Assembly: GCA_002347985.1 (NCBI GenBank)
Contig: DDYM01000036.1
Span: 1-36,584 of the forward strand
Length of the DNA: 36,584 nucleotides
Direction of reading: 5' to 3'
Source of the DNA: Bacteroidetes bacterium UBA2234
GTDB lineage: Bacteria > Bacteroidota > Bacteroidia > NS11-12g > UBA955
Every line of letters begins with the position of its first letter. Within the stretch, counting starts at the first letter, position 1. This document shows, piece after piece, positions 1 through 10,351 of this stretch. Made by a program: the position numbers and the translations under genes. The notes below the pieces were generated by a model that did no database searches, was not told the origin of the DNA, and saw nothing but the letters and a program-made list of their open reading frames with translations.

Positions 1-30
1 TTTTTTCCTTGTTCCTTCCGAAACGGGGTG

Positions 31-62
31 CAAAACTACAACTAGTTTTCGACAAAACCAAG
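31..62 (-). promoter_or_regulatory. Promoter-like unit 1 of tandem array
   Basis: Read on the minus strand, a -7 box TAGTTTTG (31-38) is preceded by CTTG (59-62) at a spacing of 20 bases. This fits the Bacteroidota promoter pattern with one mismatch in the -33 box. The bases right after the -7 box, CACCCCGTT, are shared with the two other units. Confidence 0.5.
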
Positions 63-142
63 TTTAATTTTTAAAAAATCAACTCGGCCTATTTCAAACT
101 CTTGTTTGTTTTTGGCACTTCGTAACTTTCAGAACGGGGTCG

Positions 143-175
143 CAAAGATAGTGATGTTTTTTCTTTCTAAACAAA
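143..175 (-). promoter_or_regulatory. Promoter-like unit 2 of tandem array
   Basis: Read on the minus strand, a perfect -7 box TATCTTTG (143-150) is preceded by a perfect -33 box TTTG (172-175) with 21 bases between. The following bases CGACCCCGTTCTGA match the other two units apart from one extra base. This is one of the best promoter matches in the window. Confidence 0.6.
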
Positions 176-235
176 TAAGTTTTTGAGAAATTTTCATCTG
201 CCCAATTCAATGGGCGTCTCTATCAGAACGGGATG

Positions 236-266
236 CAAAAGTACTATCTTTTTCTACATATTCAAA
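236..266 (-). promoter_or_regulatory. Promoter-like unit 3 of tandem array
   Basis: Read on the minus strand, a perfect -7 box TACTTTTG (236-243) is preceded by a perfect -33 box TTTG (263-266) with 19 bases between. The bases downstream, CATCCCGTTCTGA, repeat those of the other units. It lies about 75 bases past the stop codon of queA. Confidence 0.6.
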
Positions 267-339
267 CACTGTCTTCAAAATAATCCAAAGGCTTTCACCA
301 AACCCTAGTCATTCAATCATTTAACACTCAAAAAAATTA

Positions 340-1581
340 TCACCAAAGCAAAGAACCATCGCCATAGCTCAGAAATCGGTACCCCTCACGCGTCGCATGC
401 TCGTATATCCCTCTCCACTTTCCCCCCAAAAACGCATCAACCAACATCAATAATGTCGACTTGGGTTGATGAAAGTTCGTAATTATGCCATCGCAAATGC
501 GAAAATCAAACCCCGAAACAATGAAAATCTTCGTTTCGCCACTCAAACTCCCACCATTTCGCTCGCAAAAATCAACAATTGCCATGAATGATTCCTTTAA
601 ATCAACCGTTCTATTCAATAATCGCCCCGATAAATCGCAATATGCATCCTCCGTTTCCACCCTTCCAAACCATTGATTCCCCAAAATTCTCACTCCTATG
701 TAATACAAACTCTCCAAAACACGCATCGAAGTGGTTCCAATGGCCACTACCCTGCCCCCTCTTCTTTGACCCAAATCCGATGAAACTGCAAATTGTCCCC
801 CATTTTCATCAGCAAACAAACGCCCCATCAACTCAACAATCAAAGCCTTGGAAATCTCAAACCGCTCCGAATGCATGTCGTGCTGATGCGAAAACTCCCC
901 GCTCATCGGCTTAAATGTACCCGCACCTACATGCAACGTCAACTTAGCCAACCCAATCCCCTTGTTCATCATTCTACTTTCCAACGCCTGCGTAAAGTGC
1001 AATGATGCCGTTGGAGCAGCCACCGCCCCCGCCTTTTGGGCAAAAATTGCTTGGTACCTTTCTTTGTCGCCCAACTCAACACCCCGATCTATATAAGGTG
1101 GCAAAGGAACTTTACCCAACTCCTCTATCGCCTCAGGCATACTGTTGAAATCTGCAGGCAACTCAAATTGCACCTGGTTTTCTTCCCGGTTCAGCCATTT
1201 CAGTGTGAGCCTCCCCGAAACCAAGGCCGATTCTCCTTCTTTGAATCTCCGGCGATTCCCAATCATTGCCTCCCATTTCAACCATTCCGGATCCAGTGGC
1301 TTCAATAAAAAAATCTCTATTTGATGTCCGCCCGATGTTTGCGCATGCAATCGCGCCGGAATCACCTTTGTATCATTGGCAACCAAAAGAACATCCGCGT
1401 CCAATTCATCATCCAACTCATAAAACCTTCGATCTCTAATTTCACCGCCCGTCCAAACCAATAATTTGCTCGCATCCCTTGGCTCAATCGCGTATTGGGC
1501 AATTTGTTCCGCACCCAAATGATAATCATAATCGCTAACTGCCAACTTGGGCACGCCATTATCAAATCCGTTTTCCATCAT
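340..1581 (-). CDS. queA: QueA-family tRNA ribosyltransferase-isomerase, long form
   Basis: The family transfers and isomerises the ribosyl part of S-adenosylmethionine onto 7-aminomethyl-7-deazaguanine in tRNA, giving epoxyqueuosine. Family motifs are visible: NDTKVIPARL near the N-terminus, APTASLHFT in the middle, AIGTTSMRVLES, and ITNFHQPKSTLLMLV near the C-terminus. I chose the ATG at 1581 because it overlaps the rdgB stop as ATGA and leaves a normal N-terminus; an upstream extension to 1686 would lie inside rdgB. The product is 413 residues, whereas typical QueA is about 350. The extra length is a segment of roughly residues 292-350, between the RVLES motif and the GETKIFI strand. It is the last gene of the plsY-clpS-scoA-rdgB-queA run. 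The long form may be a paralogue, so exact function is less certain than family. Confidence 0.88.
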   Translation of the reverse strand: MMENGFDNGVPKLAVSDYDYHLGAEQIAQYAIEPRDASKLLVWTGGEIRDRRFYELDDELDADVLLVANDTKVIPARLHAQTSGGHQIEIFLLKPLDPEWLKWEAMIGNRRRFKEGESALVSGRLTLKWLNREENQVQFELPADFNSMPEAIEELGKVPLPPYIDRGVELGDKERYQAIFAQKAGAVAAPTASLHFTQALESRMMNKGIGLAKLTLHVGAGTFKPMSGEFSHQHDMHSERFEISKALIVELMGRLFADENGGQFAVSSDLGQRRGGRVVAIGTTSMRVLESLYYIGVRILGNQWFGRVETEDAYCDLSGRLLNRTVDLKESFMAIVDFCERNGGSLSGETKIFIVSGFDFRICDGIITNFHQPKSTLLMLVDAFLGGKWRGIYEHATREGYRFLSYGDGSLLW

Positions 1582-2168
1582 CGCAGATAATCCATTAGCG
1601 ACTGAAAGGCACGACCGCGATGACTCATGGCATTTTTTTCCGATGCCAACATTTCTGCAAACGACCTGTTCTCTCCTTCTGGACAAAACAAGGGGTCATA
1701 TCCGAAGCCATCTTTACCTTGCATTTGGGTCAAAATTACCCCATTCACCCTTCCCTCTATATATATAGGTGTATTTTCCATCCCCACGATGCACAAAACA
1801 GTTGTAAAATATGCACTTCTATCCGCCTTACCGAGCAGCTCACTCAACAGCTTTTCATTATTTTTTGCATGATTCCCGGCTTCTCCAGCGTAGCGAGATG
1901 AAAAAACGCCCGGTTCTCCACCCAAAGCATTCACACACAAACCACTGTCGTCTGCCACACATGGCAAACCTGTTATCTCCCAAACGGCTTGGGCTTTTAG
2001 AAATGCATTGCCGCGGAAAGTTGTTTCGGTTTCGTCGACCTCAATTTCTACGCCTGCTTCTTTTAACGATATCAATTGTAATTTGCCCTGTACGATGGCT
2101 TGCGCCTCATCGATTTTATGTTGATTGTTGGTGGCAAATACCAACTTTGGCAACGGAACTCCCATGTG
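1578..2168 (-). CDS. rdgB: RdgB/HAM1 non-canonical purine NTP pyrophosphatase
   Basis: This enzyme hydrolyses dITP, XTP and ITP to monophosphates, keeping deaminated purines out of DNA and RNA. The N-terminus LVFATNNQHKIDE is the family's nucleotide-binding start. GLPCVADDSGLCVNALGG, FGYDPLF and the C-terminal SHRGRAF are also diagnostic. I chose the ATG at 2168: it gives 196 residues, the usual length, and lies one base past the scoA stop. An in-frame ATG at 2216 would add 16 residues that overlap scoA. The stop overlaps the queA start (ATGA), which suggests translational coupling. Confidence 0.94.
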   Translation of the reverse strand, partial: HMGVPLPKLVFATNNQHKIDEAQAIVQGKLQLISLKEAGVEIEVDETETTFRGNAFLKAQAVWEITGLPCVADDSGLCVNALGGEPGVFSSRYAGEAGNHAKNNEKLLSELLGKADRSAYFTTVLCIVGMENTPIYIEGRVNGVILTQMQGKDGFGYDPLFCPEGENRSFAEMLASEKNAMSHRGRAFQSLMDYLR

Positions 2169-2169
2169 A

Positions 2170-2868
2170 TTAAACTCTGGGTCTGGTAGTTCTTTGTTCG
2201 ATGCGCTTTTCATAATTCTCACCCAAAACGATCCGCTGGACATAAATTCCAGGCACATGGATATCATTGGGGTTCAATTCACCCGCTTCCACCAATTCCT
2301 CAACTTCTGCGATTGTTATTTTTCCCGCCATCGCCATCATTGGATTGAAGTTCCTCGCGGTATCTTTAAAAATCAAATTGCCATGTTTATCGGCCTTCCA
2401 AGCTTTTACGATAGCAAAGTCCGCGTCAAATGCATACTCCATGAGATAGGTTTTATCTCCAAATACGCGTATTTCTTTTCCTTCGGCAACTTCGGTACCC
2501 ACACCGGCAGGAGTATAAAAGGCCGGAATGCCCGCGCCTGCGGCGCGGCACCTCTCTGCCAAAGTACCCTGAGGTATCAATTCAACCTCCAACTCTCCAC
2601 TTAATAACTGTCGCTCAAACTCCGCATTCTCCCCTACATATGAACTCACCATCTTCTTCACCTGCTTGCCCTGCAACATCAAACCAATCCCAAAATCATC
2701 CACCCCCGCATTGTTCGATATGCAAGTGAGTCCCTTCACCCCCTTTTTTACCAAAGCCGCAATCGAATTCTCCGGAATACCGCACAATCCAAATCCGCCC
2801 AACATCAAAACTGCTCCGTCCTCTATGTCCGCTGTGGCCGCTTCAGCCGATGGATATACTTTTCTCAT
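2170..2868 (-). CDS. scoA: 3-oxoacid CoA-transferase subunit A
   Basis: This is the alpha subunit of succinyl-CoA:3-oxoacid CoA-transferase (also called AtoD/PcaI type), which moves CoA between succinate and acetoacetate or other 3-oxoacids. Visible family motifs are [10 protein letters not shown] near residue 24, [13 protein letters not shown] near 52, [22 protein letters not shown] in two parts around 100-120, and [19 protein letters not shown] near 173-191. The length, 232 residues, is normal. The catalytic glutamate of this enzyme lies on the B subunit, which would usually follow, but the next gene is rdgB and no B subunit occurs in the window. It sits 12 bases after clpS. A related possibility is a subunit for a different 3-oxoacid. 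Confidence 0.92.
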   Translation of the reverse strand: MRKVYPSAEAATADIEDGAVLMLGGFGLCGIPENSIAALVKKGVKGLTCISNNAGVDDFGIGLMLQGKQVKKMVSSYVGENAEFERQLLSGELEVELIPQGTLAERCRAAGAGIPAFYTPAGVGTEVAEGKEIRVFGDKTYLMEYAFDADFAIVKAWKADKHGNLIFKDTARNFNPMMAMAGKITIAEVEELVEAGELNPNDIHVPGIYVQRIVLGENYEKRIEQRTTRPRV

Positions 2869-2880
2869 AATGTTTCAAAG

Positions 2881-3171
2881 TTACTGAACCTCGAGCTGAG
2901 CCGACAAACCTTTTTCGCACAAAGCCGTACAAACCGGTTCCAAATCATCGTATCCCCCGTTTTTTACCGCATATTTCCCGTTGTTGTGCACAAACCAAGC
3001 ACACTGCTCCGCCTGCAAACGAGTGTGGTTACAATACTTCATCAAATTCACGATGACCCAATCAAACGAGTTGACATCGTCGTTGTACAAAACAATCTGC
3101 CAACCACTATCGAGCAAGGTCTCTTCAACCGCTTCTGGATTTATCTCAGGTGACAAGTTCGACATCCACAT
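2881..3171 (-). CDS. clpS: ClpS adaptor of Clp protease
   Basis: ClpS binds the N-domain of ClpA or ClpC and delivers N-degron substrates to the ClpP protease in the cytosol. The core is clear: LYNDDVNSFDWVI holds the conserved Asn-Asp pair that reads the N-terminal residue, followed by CNHTRLQAEQCAWFVHNNGK and a C-terminal LCEKGLSAQLEV. The product is 96 residues, or 94 if translation begins at the second ATG (3165). It lies 3 bases after the plsY stop and 12 before scoA, so it is co-transcribed with them. Confidence 0.94.
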   Translation of the reverse strand: MWMSNLSPEINPEAVEETLLDSGWQIVLYNDDVNSFDWVIVNLMKYCNHTRLQAEQCAWFVHNNGKYAVKNGGYDDLEPVCTALCEKGLSAQLEVQ

Positions 3172-3174
3172 CGC

Positions 3175-3852
3175 TTATTTCTTTTGCTTCATCACGATGC
3201 GAGTCTTGGCTTCTTCTCCTGCAATCAATCGTTTGATATTCTTGCGGTGCGTTACCAAAATCAAACCCGCTACCAAAAAACTAAAAATCAATATACTCAA
3301 ATCAGTCTCACCGAAAACGCGAATAAAGAGGAACGGAATCGACAACCCCGCCAAGAGTGATCCAATGCTCACGTAACCGGTGATGATATTCGTGATCACA
3401 AAAACAGCCAATGCCAGTCCCGCAACTGCAGGATTCAATGCAATCAACATCCCAAATAGCGTAGCAACGCCCTTTCCGCCTTTAAACTTGGCGAAAATTG
3501 GGATCAGATGTCCGACCACCGACATCGTACCGAAAAGTATCATCAAAAATTTATAATCCCCATCAACCAACCCACTCACTTCCGTATGACTCAACGCCAA
3601 ATTTGAAAATCCATCTTTTGATAAAAAGTCGACAACATCCGCCAATCTCACCGCCATATAGCCCTTAAGAATATCTAGGACCAACACAATTGTGCCGGGG
3701 ACTTTTCCCAACACCCGAAATACATTCGTGGCTCCTGCATTTCCACTGCCATGTTCGCGAACATCAATTCCGTAAAAACGCTTCCCCACCCAAATCGCAC
3801 TGGGGATAGATCCCAATAAATACGCCAATAAAGCAAAGGTGATTTCTAACAT
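3175..3852 (-). CDS. plsY: PlsY acyl-phosphate glycerol-3-phosphate acyltransferase
   Basis: PlsY uses acyl-phosphate, made by PlsX, to acylate glycerol-3-phosphate: the first step of phospholipid synthesis at the inner membrane. The three family motifs are present: LLGSIPSAIWVG near residue 13, GSGNAGATNVFR near 36, and GHLIPIFAKFKGGKGVAT near 114-131. Several hydrophobic membrane segments are visible. The product is 225 residues with a short charged tail (KQKK). It is the first gene of the run plsY-clpS-scoA-rdgB-queA, so a promoter should lie in the 99 bases between it and the M36 protease gene. Confidence 0.95.
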   Translation of the reverse strand: MLEITFALLAYLLGSIPSAIWVGKRFYGIDVREHGSGNAGATNVFRVLGKVPGTIVLVLDILKGYMAVRLADVVDFLSKDGFSNLALSHTEVSGLVDGDYKFLMILFGTMSVVGHLIPIFAKFKGGKGVATLFGMLIALNPAVAGLALAVFVITNIITGYVSIGSLLAGLSIPFLFIRVFGETDLSILIFSFLVAGLILVTHRKNIKRLIAGEEAKTRIVMKQKK

Positions 3853-3893
3853 TTTTGTTGCAAATTGTGTCTAATCCATTCTTTCATTTGAAA

Positions 3894-3908
3894 AAAGCAA
3901 GATGCTTT
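3894..3908 (-). terminator. Weak hairpin after the M36 protease gene
   Basis: Arms AAAGCA and TGCTTT pair around a 3-base loop. On the minus strand the stem is followed by further T residues (3891-3893). The stem is only 6 bp and AT-rich, so it is a weak candidate terminator for the metalloprotease gene. In the same gap a TATATTTG box (3932-3939, minus strand) could be the -7 element for plsY, but no good -33 box sits at the right distance. Confidence 0.35.
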
Positions 3909-3951
3909 GACTCCTGAAAAGTTTGGTTTTACAAATATACCAAAAATAAAA

Positions 3952-6663
3952 TTAAGGCTTGATCAACTTAACCGCAGTAACATCGTTACCCGCTTTAACC
4001 TGAACCCAATATATTCCGGCAGACAAACCGCGCACATCCAATGCCAATCCACCCCCGTTTAATGGTGCAGTGGGCACGGAATGAATACCGCCTTTGATAT
4101 CAAAAACAAGGGCTGATTCGATTTTCAGCACATTCATTGGCTCAATCACAAATACCTCAGTGGCTGGGTTTGGACGAACTTTCAGCCAATCCTGTTTGAT
4201 TTGATTCACGTTTGATGCGGGTGCTGGAGGCAAATCAAAAGCCTCTTCTCCGTCGGCACAGTTGTTCGCACTTCCTTGAGCGGCAGAATACCCCAAACCT
4301 CTGCGTGCAAAAGCATCCCAAATGATCTTTTTGTTGGCTCCACCATAACGAATGCTATCGGCAGCCAAAATCGCATCGCGCGCATCCACGAAACCCGGAC
4401 CGCAGGGTTGAAGCTTCATCGCATCGATCACAACTTGTACCGCACGATTGTTTCCGCCAGTACCATTGTATAAATCCTCATCAAATCCGTATTTATCTAC
4501 ATAGCCCCAGTACATATCCCAAAGCATCGTACACCAAATTTCCCCGGTGTAGTGAACTTCAGTTTGCACACCTACCGATGCTTTCGCCAAATTTCCATAC
4601 GTATGGGGGTTCAACGACATATTGGTAGTGTAAGGATAAGTACGAATTCCATCGCCATTTTGATCTTGCCCAAACAACCAGTTTCCAACACCGCGAGGCT
4701 TAGAACCTACATCACCCTTTTTCGCCGTAAATGCCAAACCGATGAAATCACTCCATCCTTCACCCATTTGCTCGGCATTGCTCAGACCATTTGAATTGGA
4801 AGGTCCGCAAGTCAATCGGGTTGAAATTCCATGGGTGTATTCATGACCCATAACGCCCAAATCCAAATCACTATCTGTCTTTTTTGCATAAGCAGAACTA
4901 TCGTAAAAGGTAATATTGAACGATGAATCCGCCAAAAACGTTCTCAATTCATTGGCGTTTGAAAAGCGGACAAAGATGACCGGAATTGTAACTTTACTTG
5001 CTTGCGATGTATTATCGGTTGCCATGGTAATCACCGCATCGGCGGTTGAAGTATCTAACAAAATTGCCGCTGTTGCTCCATTGGATTGCGCACGATATAC
5101 TTTTTGAACAAAGGTGCATCCGCCACGCACGATCGCAGCAAAATTGCCTTTGATTTCCGCGCTATTGGTGATGCCGGTGCAACATTTATTGGTTACAGGG
5201 GTTACATTATCTTTCACCAAAACCAGCTTTCCTTTTGATGGGATAGCGGTAATTTTCTTACCCCAGTTTCCGTCGGTGATACCCACACCGTATTTGATTC
5301 CCTTACTGTCTACTACCAAATTGGCTTTGGCACCCACCCCATCCCAAATATACATTTGCATACGAGGAGCTGACCCATCGGGCGGGGTTGCGAAATTTGC
5401 ATTGTTGGTTCCACTTCCGTCCTGCGCATCGGCGCTTACTGGGTCGTTTGCAGCACCTAAACCATCGTAATTCGTCTTCTGGAAATTGCCACTTGGCTCA
5501 TCAAATCCGTAATGTTGGGTGATATCATGCATCAAATTGTTAACCACGAATAGGTTACTGATGGCAAAATCTTGATAATTGACAGGATTGGGCTCCGCTG
5601 GATCGTAAGCCAAATTAAAAGTGAGGGAAGTACCGCCATCGGGCGATTTGCCGGGGGTGTTTTTTGCGGCTACATCTTCCGCAGCGTAGACGTTATTACC
5701 CCGAGTGATTGTGTATTCCGCTCCCGCTTTTCCGTCCACATCGTGCCAACCATAGGGCGAAGCCTGGGCATCTGCCGGACTCGTGAGTGTTGTTGGACTA
5801 CCATACAATGGGCTTTCCGTTGGAAAAGAGAACGACTTATAGGTTGCTCCATCACCGCGACGTTGCAGTGGCTTGCTACCTGTTAGCAACAAATGCTGTG
5901 AAACACTCTTTCCAAGCAGCGGACGATTTGCTTCCAACACTGAATTCGCATTGTCATTGGAATTGTTGTTTTCCAAAGTCGACTTCGGAGAGCAGTGAAC
6001 CGTCCAACTATGACGTTGTAACGTTTTGCCTGATGCATCCATCCACAAATTCACCCAATCAGAGGTTGCCGAGTTATAAAACACAAAATATTGAGCGGCA
6101 ATTAAATCACCTTTTTCATTGGGCCAAGCCATGCTTTGGGTATAGAATTTTCCTTCTTCAAACTGGGTTCCTATGGTCATTGGCTGCCATTTTATTGCTG
6201 TGGATGGAAAAATCGACGATTCATTGCTTCCGTCTGAAATCACGGTGCGAGCCAAAACATTTTCTTGTTCGATGGCTTTTGCACCGAGCAAATCTTTATC
6301 CAATGCATTGAATGAGCCCACCAAATGATCTGTAGCATGTGCGATGGCTCTATTGGTTGAGTACAACAGATCCCCGTTGGCATTGAAATGCAATCCCATA
6401 ACCCCATTCATCACGGGAACGCCTTGAATTGTTTGCAAAACATACGCATGCGTAACTCCGCTTCCATCGCGATATAAATCCTGGATCTGAGCGGCGGCCA
6501 TATCATCCTTCACCAATCCCCATTTCCCCGCCGCCGCCAAGCCCATGGCAGTTTGAAGGACTTTTGCTTTGGTTAATGTTGGAGCTGAATTTTGAGCATT
6601 TGCCGTTAAACCGATGGCAAAAAGCCCCATCAGTAAAGTGTGTTTAAACATTCTCGTATGCAT
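3952..6663 (-). CDS. Secreted M36 (fungalysin) metalloprotease with PA and T9SS domains
   Basis: This is a zinc endopeptidase of family M36. An N-terminal signal peptide (ending near TANAQ, residue 24) precedes a propeptide-like region (about 30-130) and the M36 catalytic region. The zinc site HEYTH is at residues 607-611 and the third ligand in GEGWSD at 635. A protease-associated domain (about 470-590) is inserted just before the zinc site. The last 80 residues, from VRPNPATEVF to KLIKP, look like a type A sorting domain for the type IX secretion system, so the enzyme should be exported and attached to the surface or released. A second ATG at 6651 gives a shorter signal peptide and is equally plausible. 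It stands alone between the eno terminator and plsY. Confidence 0.92.
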   Translation of the reverse strand: MHTRMFKHTLLMGLFAIGLTANAQNSAPTLTKAKVLQTAMGLAAAGKWGLVKDDMAAAQIQDLYRDGSGVTHAYVLQTIQGVPVMNGVMGLHFNANGDLLYSTNRAIAHATDHLVGSFNALDKDLLGAKAIEQENVLARTVISDGSNESSIFPSTAIKWQPMTIGTQFEEGKFYTQSMAWPNEKGDLIAAQYFVFYNSATSDWVNLWMDASGKTLQRHSWTVHCSPKSTLENNNSNDNANSVLEANRPLLGKSVSQHLLLTGSKPLQRRGDGATYKSFSFPTESPLYGSPTTLTSPADAQASPYGWHDVDGKAGAEYTITRGNNVYAAEDVAAKNTPGKSPDGGTSLTFNLAYDPAEPNPVNYQDFAISNLFVVNNLMHDITQHYGFDEPSGNFQKTNYDGLGAANDPVSADAQDGSGTNNANFATPPDGSAPRMQMYIWDGVGAKANLVVDSKGIKYGVGITDGNWGKKITAIPSKGKLVLVKDNVTPVTNKCCTGITNSAEIKGNFAAIVRGGCTFVQKVYRAQSNGATAAILLDTSTADAVITMATDNTSQASKVTIPVIFVRFSNANELRTFLADSSFNITFYDSSAYAKKTDSDLDLGVMGHEYTHGISTRLTCGPSNSNGLSNAEQMGEGWSDFIGLAFTAKKGDVGSKPRGVGNWLFGQDQNGDGIRTYPYTTNMSLNPHTYGNLAKASVGVQTEVHYTGEIWCTMLWDMYWGYVDKYGFDEDLYNGTGGNNRAVQVVIDAMKLQPCGPGFVDARDAILAADSIRYGGANKKIIWDAFARRGLGYSAAQGSANNCADGEEAFDLPPAPASNVNQIKQDWLKVRPNPATEVFVIEPMNVLKIESALVFDIKGGIHSVPTAPLNGGGLALDVRGLSAGIYWVQVKAGNDVTAVKLIKP

Positions 6664-6670
6664 GAATCTG

Positions 6671-6701
6671 CAAGATATTACAACCGTCCGAGAGTCGCAA
6701 A
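6671..6701 (-). promoter_or_regulatory. Likely promoter of the M36 protease gene
   Basis: On the minus strand TTTG (6698-6701) lies 20 bases before TATCTTG (6671-6677). That is the -7 consensus with one T missing. The box ends 7 bases before the ATG at 6663 and 19 before the ATG at 6651, so the start used affects whether the mRNA has a leader. Confidence 0.4.
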
Positions 6702-6711
6702 AATTATGGAT

Positions 6712-6739
6712 AAAAAAGGCCCGCGAAGCGGGCCTTTTT
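6712..6739 (-). terminator. Intrinsic terminator of carA-eno
   Basis: Perfect 7-bp arms GGCCCGC and GCGGGCC enclose the loop GAA. A-tract on the left and T-tract on the right make it usable in both directions. It lies 19 bases past the eno stop, so it most likely ends the leftward carA-eno transcript. Confidence 0.85.
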
Positions 6740-6758
6740 ACTCTTTATTTCGAAATTT

Positions 6759-9151
<2,393 letters not shown>

Positions 9152-9161
9152 TTCAAGAGTT

Positions 9162-9193
9162 CAAATTTCGTACATTTCAAGCAAGCGCTCAAA
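9162..9193 (-). promoter_or_regulatory. Likely carA-eno promoter
   Basis: On the minus strand a perfect -33 box TTTG (9190-9193) precedes GAAATTTG (9162-9169) by 20 bases. The -7 box has one mismatch to TANNTTTG. It ends 10 bases before the GTG start of carA. Confidence 0.5.
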
Positions 9194-9220
9194 CATTGTG
9201 GGTAAATTGTGGTATACTGA

Positions 9221-10279
9221 CTATTCTTTTGGTGAATCCATGTTCTCTTTCGGGAACCAAACAGACCAGAAAATACTTAAAGCAAGTATACCTATGATAA
9301 TCAGCAAATTATGAATTTCATTAAAACCGTATTCATGCGCCCATTTTTCAAGCAGCATTTTTAGTCCAATGTAAACCAAGATCATTGAAAGTCCATATTT
9401 CAAACTATAGAACTGATCCATGCCTGCACCAAGGAGAAAATACAAAGATCGCAATCCCATCACCGCAAAAATATTGGAGAAAAAGACCAAATAAGGATCG
9501 GTGGTCACACCAAAAACCGCAGGAACACTGTCAACCGCAAATACCACATCTGTGATATCTACAATGATCAGCACAAGAAATGGAATCGTTACGTAAAGCA
9601 GACCTTCGTTTCTCACAAAAAAGCGTGTTTCCTCCGGATTTTTATCCCAAATTCGAAACCACTTCCGCGTAAATCTTATCACCGGATGATTCACCGTATC
9701 GAACGAATCGTCTTCGCCAGCTGTCAACATTTTAAAGCCACTGTAAATCAAAAACGCGCCAAACAGATACATCACCCAAGCGAAGCGACTTACCATTTCT
9801 GTACCCAAATAGATAAAGAAAAATCTCAATACTACAGCCCCAATTACACCCCAAATCAAAATGCGTTTTTGGTTTTGACCGTTCATTTTAAAGGATTGAA
9901 AAATCAACAATATCACAAACAGATTGTCAATGCTCAACGCGTATTCCAACAAAAACCCACTTAGATAACTGATCGCCGAAGTTCTAGAAAATTCAGCCAT
10001 CGCAACTTCAAAACCCCTACCCAAATCCAGATCAATACGATACTGCATCCCATACCGTTCTAAATCTCCTAACGTAGCTATGTTATGCAACTGGCCATGG
10101 AAGAAATAGACCGCCACCGTCATCAAAAGTCCGATACCAAACCAAACCGCAGTATGCTTAATTGCTTGCTTTGCCGTTACCTCTACTTCAGTGGTTTTTG
10201 AGAAAACGCCCAAATCCCAAAGCATCCCCAGCATCAAGACAACAAAGAACAATCCAATAAAAACAAACTGTGACAACAT
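9221..10279 (-). CDS. TerC/Alx-family integral membrane protein
   Basis: The TerC family comprises inner-membrane proteins; some members (Alx, MeeF types) export manganese, others are linked to tellurite resistance. Conserved acidic motifs in membrane segments are visible: EYALSIDNLFVILLIFQSF and DITDVVFAVDSVPAVFGVT, followed by NIFAVMGLRSLYFLL. Around eight hydrophobic segments can be seen. I chose the ATG at 10279, which gives 352 residues and a hydrophobic first helix; further upstream codons overlap the divergent S46 gene and look non-coding. It is divergent from the S46 peptidase with only 72 bases between starts. Transported ion is not shown by sequence. Confidence 0.9.
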   Translation of the reverse strand: MLSQFVFIGLFFVVLMLGMLWDLGVFSKTTEVEVTAKQAIKHTAVWFGIGLLMTVAVYFFHGQLHNIATLGDLERYGMQYRIDLDLGRGFEVAMAEFSRTSAISYLSGFLLEYALSIDNLFVILLIFQSFKMNGQNQKRILIWGVIGAVVLRFFFIYLGTEMVSRFAWVMYLFGAFLIYSGFKMLTAGEDDSFDTVNHPVIRFTRKWFRIWDKNPEETRFFVRNEGLLYVTIPFLVLIIVDITDVVFAVDSVPAVFGVTTDPYLVFFSNIFAVMGLRSLYFLLGAGMDQFYSLKYGLSMILVYIGLKMLLEKWAHEYGFNEIHNLLIIIGILALSIFWSVWFPKENMDSPKE

Positions 10280-10285
10280 GCGCTG

Positions 10286-10319
10286 CAAAGGTAAAGCCTT
10301 CTGACAGCAATATGCCAAG
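10286..10319 (-). promoter_or_regulatory. Likely terC promoter, abutting the start codon
   Basis: On the minus strand TACCTTTG (10286-10293), a perfect -7 box, is preceded by CTTG (10316-10319) at 22 bases. Only 6 bases separate the box from the ATG at 10279, so the mRNA would begin at or very near the start codon. Confidence 0.55.
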
Positions 10320-10337
10320 ACTCCCAATAGAATTTGG

Positions 10338-10345
10338 TAGATTTG
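10338..10345 (+). promoter_or_regulatory. Likely -7 box of the S46 peptidase promoter
   Basis: TAGATTTG is a perfect -7 box ending 6 bases before the ATG at 10352. No good TTTG lies at the expected -33 position, so the promoter is weak or helped by a regulator. The box faces away from the terC promoter 45 bases to the left. Confidence 0.4.
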
Positions 10346-10351
10346 CCAAAC

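Larger units (their letters stand above)
1..339 (-). other. Gene-free AT-rich region with leftward promoter array
   Basis: No coding region longer than a few codons is supported here. The stretch follows the 3' end of queA. It carries three copies of a promoter-like unit, all reading leftward, listed separately. No clear hairpin terminator for queA is visible. A short inverted repeat (GCCCA and TGGGC around 200-215) lies between two of the units. The transcript they drive would start inside the first few hundred bases and continue beyond the left edge, so its product cannot be seen. Confidence 0.6.

Noticed and set aside
5787..6311. A 174-codon rightward ORF
   Set aside because: Antisense to the M36 protease propeptide region; composition is not protein-like.
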